Assembly (NCBI GenBank): GCA_905250075.1
Contig: CAJNOP010000336.1
Span: 54,495-118,494 of the forward strand
Direction of reading: 5' to 3'
DNA length: 64,000 nt
Origin: Rotaria sp. Silwood1
Taxonomy: Eukaryota > Rotifera > Eurotatoria > Philodinida > Philodinidae
Made by a program: the position numbers and the translations under genes. Shown here piece after piece: positions 51,053-63,424 of the stretch (the stretch's first letter is position 1; each line of letters starts with the position of its first letter). The notes under the pieces are model-generated. The model had not been told where the DNA came from. It did no database searches and worked only from the letters and a program-made list of their open reading frames with translations.

Positions 51053-52375
51053 TAAAACATTGTGTTAGTGCTAGAAAAATTTCAAGAAAAACGTCTTTGC
51101 TCAAGATCTGTGTACCCATTTTCTTTTCTTGAAAAATAGTTTGTAATTTTTATCCTCCTCATGACTTTTCGAACAATATAATTAAGTGCGAAATGATTTC
51201 ATCATTCAACTTCTTCACTTTGATTTGAAAGTTTCATGCACATCCCTATCCATCAAGGAATTTAAAGAGAATACAGATTATTCAAGATGTATTAACTCGA
51301 ATTTTGTTGCTAACGTACTCAAAAGCTTGTTCGACGTAATCGAACTATCGTACAACGATCCCAAAATGAAATACCTAGATTGAACATAATTGACTGGAAA
51401 ACGAAGCTTTTTATAGGTGATAGTTGATCCTTTTAAATTAACCACAATGTAGCATTGATCATGTGATCATTCATTTTTGTTCTTCCACTGTCAGTGTGAT
51501 CATGACTGATATTTTCAAAGCTGCTCCCACTCTCCTCAACTAATCATGCGGTTTACGAAAAGCCACCTTATGCATTTGCCGACCGACACTAATGGTTTCG
51601 CTTTCGTGATGCGCTTCTGGGCACGGGAACTGTATAAAAACCTCAAATAAAAAGCCAACCAAAAACCTAAAAATACCTCGGAATATTGAAAAAAGTCTAT
51701 AAAACGCAGTATGAGATGGGTTATCGTTTCTCAAGAAGGGCAGACTTGAGAATGAAGATGCTGACAGCGATAATTGAGAAGAGTTCGTAGAATTCTCACA
51801 AGCATAATTTAAAAATTCTATATAGTGTATACATTTTTCATAATTTTCATCGACAATCTCTTTATCAGCTTTCGTAAGAGAGACTGCTCAATGGATTTTC
51901 TTAAATTCTGATTCCACTTACATATTTCAAAAACGCATCAATTACTGAATTTTCACCGCCAACCCCAGCTTCATAAATCAAATCGTTGCTGAGATATTCA
52001 ATTTATAAAATGAGACCATGTTCCCTCAACCGATGAGGTTGATCTCATCGGTACTCACTGACAAGCGTGCCATTTTCGATTTCCGTGATAAAGAATCATG
52101 AAAATGCCAGGATAAATACATACTGAGTTGTGGTGGAAAATAAAATGATTCTTAGCTCCAGATGTCAGCGTTTGACTGATGAAGGAGCGACCCTCATTCA
52201 TTCTTAGCTTTCGACTTCATATTCTGTCTATATATATGCCTTACTGAGACTAAGAAACCTCGAAGCGTTCCTCTTTACTAGCTGCTCATCCAAAGTTATA
52301 GCCCTTATACTAAATTTTTGCCCTACAGCATGGTGTTCACACAAAAGTTAAACGAAAGTATTTTGACCACGGGGT
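51053..52375. other. No recognisable gene
   Basis: Spacer; frames at 51186-51383 (+) and 51540-51734 (-) are unassigned. Confidence 0.45.
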
Positions 52376-55055
52376 GACATAAATGAATTATACAGCAATT
52401 CAAACAACATTTATTACAAAATAATTCAAAATTCACAAAACAGCAGGGTCTACCACGTATAGTAGGGTTTTCTAGCGTCTTCTCTTAGTGCCAGCAAAAC
52501 GATATACATGTGTCTCCCTTGATGTCAATGCCTCGAATCCCTGATAGGTCCTAAACACCGGCAGACACTAATGGACCCTAGCAGATCCTATTAGACTCTA
52601 CTAGACTCTGATAGACCCTGGCAAATCCTATTAGACTCTACTAGACTCTGATAGACCCAACCGATCCTGGTAGATACTATTAGATCCTGGTAAACCTTAC
52701 TACTCCGACGGGTCCCTGTAGATCCTTGTGAGCAATGGTAGACCCTACTAGACTCTACTAGAACCTGAGAGGTCCTACTAGACCCTGGTAGACTCTACTA
52801 GACTCTGGTAGACCCTACTAGACTATGGTACACCCTATTAGACCGTGGTAGACCTTACTAGGCCCTGGTAGACCCTACCAGACTCTACTAAACCCTGGTA
52901 GACCCTACTAGACTCTGCTAGACCATACTAGACTGTGGTAGACCTTACTAGAGCCTGGTAGACACTACTAGACTCTACTACAACCTACTAGACCATGGTA
53001 GACCTTGGTAGACCCTACTAGACTATGGTAGACCTTGATAGACCCTACTAGACCATGGTAGACCTTGGTAGACCATAATAGACTATGGTAGACCTTGGTA
53101 GGCCCTACTAGACCATGATAGACCTTGGTAAACCCTACTAGACCCTGGTAGTTCTTACTAGGCCCTATTAGACCCTACTGGATCATGGTACACACTACCA
53201 GATCCTACTGGATCATGGTACATTCTACTAGACCCTACTAGACTCTACTAGACCCTACTAGACTCTACTAGACTCTACTAGACCCTACTAGATCCTACTA
53301 GACTCTACTAGACTCTACTAGACCATGGTAGACTCTGATGGATGCTACAGATCTCGGTGAATGCTACTAGACCCTGGTAGATCCTACTAGACCCTGATAG
53401 ACTCTACTAGCCCTGGTAGACCCTACTAGACCCTGATAGACTCTACTAGCCCTGGTAGACCTTAGTAGACCGTACTAAACTCTACTACATCCTACTAGAC
53501 CATGGTAGACTCTGATGGATGCTATAGGTCACGGTAAACGCTACTAATCTCCCCCCTCCCCATATTAGAAGCCCCCGGGGGCTTCTATTAGAACCTGCAA
53601 ACTTTGGTCGGGTTTTGCTGGGCAAAAATGAAAATTTTGCTGGAGAGACCCCTTCAAGGGGGACTTCTAATAAAGGGGGGGGGGGGGGGGGTTCTAATAT
53701 GGGAGGGGCTTCTATTATGGGGAGGAGTTTAGACCCTGGTAGACACTACTGAACCCTGGTAGACCCTACGAGACCGTGGTAGACGTTACTAGACCCTACT
53801 AGACCTTACTGGACCCTACTAGGCCTTGTTAGACCCTATTAGACCCTACTAGACCCTACTGGATCATGGTACATCCTACTAGATCCTACTAGACACTATT
53901 AGACTCTACTACACCCTACTAGACCATGGTAGACTCTGTTGGATGCTACAGATCTCGGTAAACGCAACTATACCCTGGTAGACACTACTGGACCCTGGTA
54001 GACCCTACTAGATCCTGATAGACGCTACTATACCCCGGTAGACGCTGCTAGACTCTGATGGAACCTACTAGACCCTACAAGACCGTGGTAGACCTTCTAA
54101 GGCCCCGGTAGACCCTATGAGACGATGATAGACTTTGATGGATGCTACAGATCTCGGTAAACGCTACTAGACCCCGGTAGACCGTACTAGATCCTGGTAG
54201 ACCCTACCAGACCCTGGTAAACCCTACTAGATCCTGGCAGATCCTACTAGACCTCGGTGGAGCCTACTAGAACCTGGTAGAACCTATTAGACTGTGGTAG
54301 ACCCTCGTAGACCCTAGCAGACCCTGAGAGACCTTACTAGACTCCACTAGACCCTAGTAGACCATGGTAGACTCTGATGGATGCTACAGTTCTCGGTAAA
54401 CGCTACTAGACCCTGGTGGATCCTAGTAGACCCTGGTAAACCCTATTAGACCATGGTAGACCATACTAGACCCTGGTAGACCGTATTAGAGTCCGGTAGA
54501 CCTTACTAGATCCTGGTAGACCCTACGAGACACCGGCAGAGCCTACTAGTCTCTGGTAGACCCTACTAGACTCTATCGGATCCTACTAGACCATGATAGA
54601 CTCTGATGGATGCTACAGATCTCGGTAAACGCTCCTAGATCCTGGCAGATGCTACTAGACCCTGGTAGACCGTTCTAGACCCTCGTAGACCCTACTAGGC
54701 TCTACTAGACCCTACTAGACCCTGGTAGGCCCTACTAGACTCTACTAGACCCTACTAGACCGTGGTAGACCCTACTAGATTCTGGTAGACACTACTAGAC
54801 CTCGGTGGACTCTGATAGACCCTGATAGAACCTACTAGACCCTGGTAGACACTACTAGACGCTGGTAGGCCCTACAAGACCGTGGTAGATGTTACTAGAC
54901 CCTGGTAGACGGTACTACACCCTACTAGACCCTACTGGATCCTACTAGATGCTGGTAGACCCTGATAGACCCCAGCGGATCCTGTTATTTTATGGATTTC
55001 TTTTAATTATTGTGTAAATAATGCTTTTTGAATTACTTTGTAATTCATTTAAGTC
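52376..55055. mobile_element. TIR-bounded minisatellite element B (CTACTAGACC / CTGGTAGACC repeats)
   Basis: Left end GACATAAATGAATTATACAG (52376) pairs with the reverse complement of the right end (GACTTAAATGAATTACAAAG, ending 55055); similarity continues about 75 bp inwards (AATTCAAA, TTATTAC, AAAACAGCAGGGTC / AAATAACAGGATCC). Between them, 52550-54985 is filled with 10-bp units TAGACCCTGG/TAGACCCTAC, with higher-order blocks such as GACTCTGATGGATGCTACAG repeated at 53330, 53510, 53934, 54131, 54370 and 54600. A hairpin-rich, non-repeat core sits at 53550-53740. No coding capacity. Confidence 0.7.
53550..53740. repeat. Hairpin core of element B
   Basis: Contains the 20-bp perfect palindrome AGAAGCCCCCGGGGGCTTCT (53567-53586), an outer inverted pair CCCCATATTAGAAG / CTTCTATTATGGGG-like sequences at both ends, and an 18-base G run near 53676. 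It interrupts the minisatellite and differs from it in composition. Confidence 0.75.
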
Positions 55056-56845
55056 CTGGTCTCTTCTTGTTGTGGTATTCTAGTTTTAGGGGAGCTTCAT
55101 TATTATGAACTGGTTGTCGAAAGCGGGTATCCTTGGCAAATTGAGACATTTCACGAAAAAAGCATCCGTCTAGGTTGAACATTTTGTTACCTGTTACGAA
55201 TCATTAGAGCTGTTTGTCGACAGAATATCAGATCGGAATCCGTTCATCTGATGTAGGTGTGACACTGTGGTGTAGGTCGAAAATTTAGTAGAATGGCTAT
55301 AGCTTTGGAGCAGCAGCCAATGAGGAATACTTCAAAGGTTTTCTTGTTCTTACTGAGGCCTGTCTATACCTAAATTATGAAGCTGAAAGCTTAGAATCAG
55401 CTCGGATAGCCCTCGCATGAATTACAGATGTCGCTAGTGTTAAGGCTTCATCATCCGATATCTTTTATGCTGTGAAATTGTTAAGGCTGAAACTTTTCTA
55501 GTAGATACCAGGACTGTAGGGATATATAACGGTCAAAGAAAAAATTTGAGAAACCATATACAACTCTAGGTATCAAAGTGTTATAAAAATTTGATGGAAT
55601 GTCAGACCATTTATAGGTGTTTGTCGAATTTTTGTTGCATAAAAGTTGACAAAAATGTCTTTCTCGGAATCAGCATCAACAACTGGGTCAAACAGTATAT
55701 GTTTTATAAGAAATGATTTTCCATCAAAAGTTCAACTGATGAGGACCACAGGGAAAAATTCTACGGAAAAGTGCTAAGGAAGAGTCGGGATAAAGTTTTG
55801 TTGCAAAATTATTTTTTGTAAAACAGATATCATTTGACTCAATGTTTGATGCTGATTTGGAATATGACATTTTTATAATTTTTTGTTCAACAAAAGATAC
55901 GACAGAAATGTATCAAACTAGCGAAAAAAACAGTAAATTTTGGTAAAACTTTAATATCTCGAGCAGTACTTTGTGGCCCAAATTTTTTCTGTGTCGATTA
56001 TATAAACCCGCAGGCCTAATACCTAGTATAAAAGTTTTAGCCTTAAACAGTTGATCACGCAAAATATATTGAATGATGAAGTCTTGCTACTAGCGATACC
56101 TGTTACTCGCTCACAGAATAATATCTAGAGCTGGAAATCATTTTGTTTTGTAGAGCAACTCAATATGTATCTACCCTAAAATTTTCATTATTCTATACCG
56201 CGCCAATCGCCAATGGCACTCTTGTTGATGAACACGAGTGACATCAGTATCGTCATTTGAAAGCAAATCATCTTATACTAAAAATTGAACATCTCGTTGA
56301 TGATTTGAGCTATCGAGGTGTGGTTAGTAGCAAAAAACTCATTGATTGATGCACTTTTGAAATATGTAACTGGAATCAAAGTTTAAAAAAATCGATTGCG
56401 TAGCGTCTGTGGGAAAACGTCGTAGTTTATGTGCAACCGTTGTTAAATTTAAACCCTACTGACATAAGTTTAAAATTTACTGTAATTAATGCAAACTAGC
56501 TTAACTCGATTTAAATGGATTTATATTTAATATGAATGGGTTTAATTCCAATTGATGTGAATTTAAACTCATTCAAATCAACTTAAATTCATTTATATTG
56601 AATTACAATCCATTTAAATTTTTGTGAGTCGGTTTGTACTATTAAAAAATTAAAATTTCCATGTGAAACATAGTTTGACTGCAAAAACTTAAATGACAAA
56701 GCCATTAAGAGGAAGATTTCACCACCAATTAGGAAATCGAAATTCTTACAAGATTGTGCTGAAAAAACAAAATTCTAAGCAGAAATCTCATTTAGTAGAA
56801 GAAATGAGGCGTAGAATATCTTACGTGGAGACTCAAGTACTTTAA
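55056..56845. other. No recognisable gene
   Basis: AT-rich spacer. At 56445-56625 short copies of a motif like AATTTAAACNCATT recur on both strands (TTTAAAT, ATTTAAA), a weak degenerate repeat. Confidence 0.45.
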
Positions 56846-57977
56846 GGGCCGGTTTGCCCAAGAAGCTGTTCCAAGAACACTATTTGCTGTTTCAAAAAGA
56901 ATTCGATAAGCTGCATCGAATGATGAAAAGCGCTTCTCGATACATATTATAACTACCGAGATCTAACAAAATAACTACTTTTTCTTCCATTGCAAAACAT
57001 TCTAGAATATGTAATTCTTGGACTGATTTGCCTAGGAACTTGTTTCAACAAAACCCTTCATGTTCCAAGTGTAGTTCAATGAGCTCTATCCAATGGTGAA
57101 AGTCTCATATCGATTCATTCCATTGTTTCAAAGTTATTGTCAAGATACCGGTCCTCACTGCCTCGTCAAACTAATATTTCTTGGGCCAGTTCGCCTGAGA
57201 AAGTGTTCCAAATAATCTAGAACATGTTCTAAGTGTAATTTAACGGGGTCTATCTATCGGTGAGAACCCGAGCATCATACAATGTTTGTATGAAGAGTTA
57301 TTAGCATTTTTCAAGCCCATTGGGTTCACCAAGGCGGTATTTCTTGAGCCAATTAGCCGATGAGAGTGTTTGAACTATTCTAAAGCAGTTCCAAATGTAA
57401 TGTCACGAGCTCTATCGATTGGTGAAAACTTGAACTTCACACTATGTTCAGATGTTCAGTCATCACTGATTTGCACAGACGAATCAACCCAGAAATACTG
57501 TATCAGAGAAACTCATGAGCCTGCACATCACTAATATCCCAGGATGGGAGCATTAAATGACTAGCGAGTGTTTCCAATGGATAGAGCTCGTCAAATTACA
57601 CTTGAGACATATGTTAGATTAGTTGGAACACTTTCTCAGGCGAATCGGCCCAATCAATATTAGTTGGAGGGAGCAATCGGGACCGGTATCTTGACAATAT
57701 CTTTGGAAAGATGGAATGCATCAAGATGGGGTTTTCACCGTTTGACAGAGCCCGTAAAATGGTACTTGGAACTTGAAGAGTTTTTAGAACAAGTTCCTAG
57801 GCGAATCGGTCCAGAAATTTCCAGATGGAAGGGCTATTTTTGCCGATTTTTCGGTCTTTTCTCGAAAACGGTCGTATATATCGACAAGCGGTTTTCACCA
57901 TTTGATGCAGCTAATGAAATTCTACTTGAAACATCAAATATCTTTGCTGGAACAGCTTCCAGGACGGATGGGCCCTA
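56846..57977. mobile_element. Large fold-back built from tandem ~160-bp units
   Basis: Left arm (56846-57490) holds about four direct units starting near 56852, 57020, 57183 and 57345, each with GG(A/C)C(A/T)G(T/A)TT(C/T)GCC, a GTTCCAA motif and GAGCTCTATCNATGGTGA. The right arm (57560-57977) carries about 2.7 of the same units in reverse order and orientation; the outermost pair, AGAAGCTGTTCC / GGAACAGCTTCC, still aligns. The 104-residue frame at 57664-57978 is a read across the right arm and I do not call it a gene. Confidence 0.72.
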
Positions 57978-59620
57978 AAAATACTCGAATCTCCACCTAA
58001 GATATCTTATTTGAAATGAGCATGTACAACTAAGAACAAAGGCACAATAGAAAATAGAACCATTTATCTAAATCTTTCAATTGTGTTTATGATGAATTCA
58101 ATCAGTGTTCACCGAAAATGAAGTAGATGGTCCTCAATTAATAGATATTCTTAGAATAATTGTGCTTTCAAAAAAACGCCATCTTGACCTTTTCTACTTG
58201 CATTCTAAAATAGATTTCAAGCCTAATCGTAGCCTAAGAAAAACATTATGAAAAAATAGATATTGTACTGTTAAAATTATTCACTCTGAAGACATTATCG
58301 CAAGCACCTGCTTGATCAAATATCAACTCAAAGAGAACCCTTCTACGAAGATTTACTGCAGCAGATGTTTTCTACACAGGTTTACACCTAATCTTCGGTA
58401 AGACTGCAACTTTTTGAATAATACAATAGAACAACATTGAATGTTTTCCATGTACGAAAAATGAGGCAAAAAAATCGGTTCTACATCGATTAAAACTATA
58501 CACTTTTCGTCGATTACATTCCAAAAATATTGAAAATATAGAAATTACATCGACTACTCTGATTTTTTTTTTTTTTTTTTTTTTTTATTAAAGTTGATTT
58601 AATAATCATCAAGAAACCGATTATAACCAGTATAAAACTTCTGGTTTCATCGAAAGTAGACAAGACAGTTGATGCAGTTTTGATATTTTTTATTACTTTT
58701 GATTATAATCAGTTTGCAATTAATCATAATAGGTTAATAGTGTACAATTTTAATCGCTCAGATATCGATTTTTTGTGATGTTTATAAACTGTTTTATATG
58801 GTTTGCATTCCTGTATTTACACACAGAAACCAAATAAACTATACATTTCACTGATGTGTTTTTAAGGAAAGTGACTTAACACTACCTGATTCCTGCTGTT
58901 AATTTTGTATAGAATTTCGGAGTCTTTCCTGATAAGTAAAACAACAATATTTTAACGAAAAAAAGCAAATACAAGATGACTATCTCTACTACTATCTGAG
59001 TGAAAAAACCGTTCAATACTCAATACTACAAAAATAATACGCAAAGACTGCATATGCAAAAATCATACCTTTGTGGTTGTATACGTGAAAATTTGCTGTA
59101 TTGTATACCTTGTTTATACTAATGCAACCGCGTTGTTGTATAGTAAACGGCAAAGTATTGTATAGTCAATATAATACAAGGCAATTTATCTTGCATTTTG
59201 TGCATTCATCCGTAGACATATATTATATGAGTATCACATACATATATGATACGTTTTTTTTTTTTTTGTAGACGAATTACCATCGTTTTGCTTGTTCTAT
59301 CATAAGCCACTAGCAAGCGTTAAGCCAAGGTAATAAACAATTAATCGAATGGTTGGAAAAATGTGCGTTATATCACGGCTTTATTTCTTTTCATCATAAT
59401 TACTACAAGCCACATACGAATACCAAGGCTTTGATAGTTATTATTTACAAATAAATACCATGATCCTTGTAGAATTAAAACACAGTGATGTCTTTAAAAG
59501 TGAGTAAACTAAATCATTTATGATGACGATTTGACTTCCAGTTAGAATCTATAAAAATATCCAGCTTCAGATTCCGAGATCGATACGAAATACAACTACA
59601 CTCCATCCACTACAGTCATC
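57978..59620. other. No recognisable gene
   Basis: AT-rich spacer with a 27-base T run at about 58561 and T-rich tract at about 59253. Confidence 0.5.
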
Positions 59621-62600
59621 AACAGTGTCTGCCGGAGTTACAACCTCAGTATCACTGCAGAATTCGCTTTACTTATGCCTTAGGATCAAAACTCGCAACT
59701 CAATCTAAGTCTGTATTCACAATTCATATGCTCGTTGCTTCATTTCTAACCAGTGAACTACTCATAATGCAGATACTCGCTTCGATTTTCGATTCAAAGA
59801 GGGACAAAGACTCCATGTCGAATTAGTAGACAAAAGCAGCTCTCCACTAGCTTCGGATCTCGAATATATATGGAACCAAGCTATATTTTCAGTCCCACAG
59901 CTGCTGAAACTTCATATCCTCACCCAAATTCAACTATCCATGCAGGAAACAACTCGAGTCCTAACCTTGAAGCCCCTAGCACTTCTCAATTCGTGTTCGG
60001 TTTCAGAAGGACTGTGCGACTCCACTTCAATTCTAATCTCACAACCAGTAATAGTTCACATGTCGTCCCTAATTTCAGCATCAATGCGAGATACTATCTC
60101 AGGCTTCATCACGAAGCCAATAGAAGTTCTTCCCTAGCTTGCAATTTAAAAATTGATCTGAAAAATCGCTTTATTTAGGCTCAATGGCCCGTGATAGTTC
60201 ACGGCCTACCTCTTATTACGACACCAACACGAAGCAGAGCTTCATTCTCGAACATTGAGGCAGTAGCAGTGCCATAATTGCTTTCTAATACGAAACACAT
60301 GCGAGACAGTGCAGGAGTTCTGACCCAAAAGCCACAAACGACTCACATTCTGCCTGAAGTGACGCAAGCCATACGGCACAGAGATTCATTATGGGTCTTG
60401 AAGAGTGTCGCAGTCCTTCACTTACTCTCAGTTTCAAAATGAATCGGGGGACACTACTTGAAGTCTATTCCCTGAACCACTGCCGATTCACAAACTGCCT
60501 ATCATGACAGTATCACTACGGGACAGAGATTTATTGTGGATCTATGAAGTCGTCGCACTACCCTGCTTGCTTTCCAGCCTCAGAACCATTGAAAGCTCAG
60601 AAACTGCCTGCAATGACCGTATCAATGCGGGACAAACATTTATTATGAATATAGGAGGCAGTGGCAGTTCTCCACTTGCTCTCGATTTCATAATGAGTCG
60701 GGGGACACTGCTTGAATTCTATCCCCTGAGTCACCGACGACTCACATCCTGTCTATAATGACGGTCTCACTACGGGACTGAGGCTCATTCTCTACCTTAG
60801 AGGGGGTAGTAGTTCTCCACTTACTGTCTGTTTCAAAATGGATCAGAAGATACTGCTTAAGTTTTATTCCTTGAGCCATTGGTGGTTCACATCCTGCCGA
60901 CCATTGCGATATCAATACAGGACTGAGATTCATTCTCGACCTTGAAGGCAGTAGGGAGATTTCCAACTAACTTTCGACTATAAAATGAATCGGGCACACA
61001 GCTTGAGTTCTATTCCCTGAGCCACTGAAAGCTCACAACTTGCCTCCAAGGACTGCTTCAATGCAGGACACAGATTCATTCTTTCCCTCGAAGGCACCAG
61101 CAGTGCTCTGTTTTTTTTTCATTACAAAATGCATGCCCGACACTGTTGGACTTCTAGTCCTAAAGTCATTGATGGTTCGTATCCTGCCTGAAACGAAGGT
61201 ATCAATACGAGACAGAGGTTCACTATGAAAGTTGGAAATAGCGGCAGTTCGGCACGTGCTCTCGGTTTCATAACAGGTCTGGGAACACTGCTTGAGATTT
61301 ATTCTCTAAGCTACTAGCGGTTCACATCGTGCCTGCAATGACGGTATCCATGCGGGATAAGCATTCATTACAGACTTTTGAAGCAGTAGCAGTGTTCTGC
61401 TTGCTTTCGATTTAGATATACATGCGGATCACTGCTTGAGTTCTAGCCCCCAAAGCTCGTAACGGCTCACAAACTGCCTACAATGATGGCATCAATGCGC
61501 AACTGCTATTTGTTGTGTACCTTAGAGACAGTCATAGTTGCCCCCCCCCCCCCCCATTTCTAGTAGGAGTTTCAAAGCGACTATAGGGACACTGCTTGGG
61601 CTTTATTCTTTGAGTTATTGACGGTTCGCATCCTGCTTGCAGTAATGATATTGATGAGGGAGAAGGAATCATTATGAACCTTCAAAGCAGTGGTAGCTCT
61701 CTACTTGCTATTAATGTCAAATTAAGTCTAAGGACACTGCTTTAGTTCTATTCTCTGAGCCACTAGCGTTTCATATGATGCCGGAAATGACGCTCTCAAT
61801 ACGGGACTGAGACTCATTTTCGACCTTGAAGGCATTAATTATTACTTACTATAACTACCGACTCTTAAGCCAATCCGGGAAACTGCGTGAGTCTTAACCC
61901 CGAGTTACTGAAGGCTCACATTCTGTCTTCATGGGCAGCATCAATGTGGGGCAAAGGCTCATTCTCTGCCTTGGAGGCAGCAGCAGTACCCTGCTTGCTT
62001 TCGATTACGAAATGCATACCAGATGCTGGTAGAGTCCTTGCCCCAGAGCCATCGATGGTTCACATTCTGTATGCAATGACGGTGTCCATACGGGGCAGAG
62101 ATTCATTATGAATCTTGGAGGCAGTGGCAGTTCTCCACTTGCTCTAGGTTTCAAAATGAATCTGGGGACACTCTTTGAGTTTTGTTCGCCGTGCCACGGA
62201 TGGTTTACATCCTCCTGCAATGGCAGTATCGATATGGGAGATAGACTCATTATAGATCTTGGAGACAGTAACAGTGCTCCACTTGCTATTGGTTTCGAAA
62301 TGCAAGCGAGTTCCTATCTGAGATCTGTTTCCTGAGCCATTGATGGTTCACATCCTATCTGAAATAACAGTGTCAATGCAGGATACAAATTCGTTCTGAA
62401 CCTTGCAAGCAGTTGTAGTTCCTCACCAACATTCTATTATAAAATGAATCGGGGCACACTGCTTGATGGTTTATCCAAAATCTCTAACGGCTCACATGTT
62501 GCCTCGCAGAAGGGCGACAATGCGGGACACAGATTTACCCTCTGTCTTGGAGACAGTAGTAGTGCTGTACTGGCTATTGCCTTTGAAAGTGTATGCGGAA

Positions 62601-63420
62601 CATTCTCTGGATGCTGCTCCCTGGGCCACTCATAGTTCCCATGCTCCTGCAGTGACGGTATCCATATGAGACAGAGCGTCATTATGAAACTTGGAGACAG
62701 TGGCAGATCTCCACAACGTCGGCGTTTCAAAATGAACTGAGAACAGTACTCGAGTTCTATCACCTGAGAAAGTGGCAGTATCAATGCGAGGCATAAAATT
62801 ATGCTCGACTTCTGAGATAGTAGAAGTCACCTCTCTCTGTTGATTTTTCAAATGAACTAGGGGCACTGCTTGAGTATTGAGTGTCCCAGAGCCATTGTGG
62901 ATTCACATTCTACCTGCAATTACAGTATCAGCTTTGCATAGATATTCTTTCTCGATCTTATAGGCCGCAATAGCATTTCACTTACTTTGAATGTGGAAAT
63001 GAATGTGGGAAACTGCTTGAGTGACAGCGGCAGAACTCTTGACAGTTCATATGATTCCTCCGACTAATAGTGTCATAAAGCGACTGATCTATTTATTTTT
63101 GAACTTGGAGATAACGACAATTCTCCAGCTGCTTTCCATTTCAGAATGAAAATGGGGAAATTCTTGAGCTTTAGACCCAGAGCCCTTGATTTATCTGATT
63201 CTGCCTTGCATTGGAGTATGAATGTAGGGGCCAAGATTCATTCACCATCTCGAAAGCAATGGTAGTTCTTCAGTTTCTTTTAATTTCAAATTGAATCGGG
63301 GGCGACTGCTCAAGCTCTAGCCTGTGACTTTCTGCCGGTCTTATCCTGTCTTAAATAAAGGTATCAATCGGGAGGGAAATGAATTCTGGACTTGAAGGCA
63401 GTAGCAGTACCTCGCTTGCC
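59620..63420. repeat. ~145-bp satellite array
   Basis: About 24 units. The anchor GGCAGTAGCAGTNCTCCACTTGCT recurs at about 59834, 60261, 60409, 60551, 60660, 60805, 60956, 61099, 61243, 61388, 61533, 61691, 61835, 61980, 62125, 62270, 62414, 62558, 62699, 62821, 62969, 63117, 63263 and 63402, mostly 144-148 bp apart. A second anchor GGGACACTGCTTGAGTTCTA lies about 30 bp later, a third GACGGTATCAATGCGGGACA about 90 bp later. A deletion shortens the unit at 60551-60660. Copies are roughly 70-85 percent alike by eye. All reading frames in it are repeat read-through. Less AT-rich than its flanks. Confidence 0.88.
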
Positions 63421-63424
63421 CATA

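Noticed and set aside
57664..57978. 104-residue + frame as a protein gene
   Set aside because: It spans the inverted ~160-bp repeat units; the homologous left arm is not open in the matching frame.
59870..62866. Many 60-115 residue frames on both strands
   Set aside because: All are read-through of the ~145-bp satellite; the frame shifts from unit to unit.
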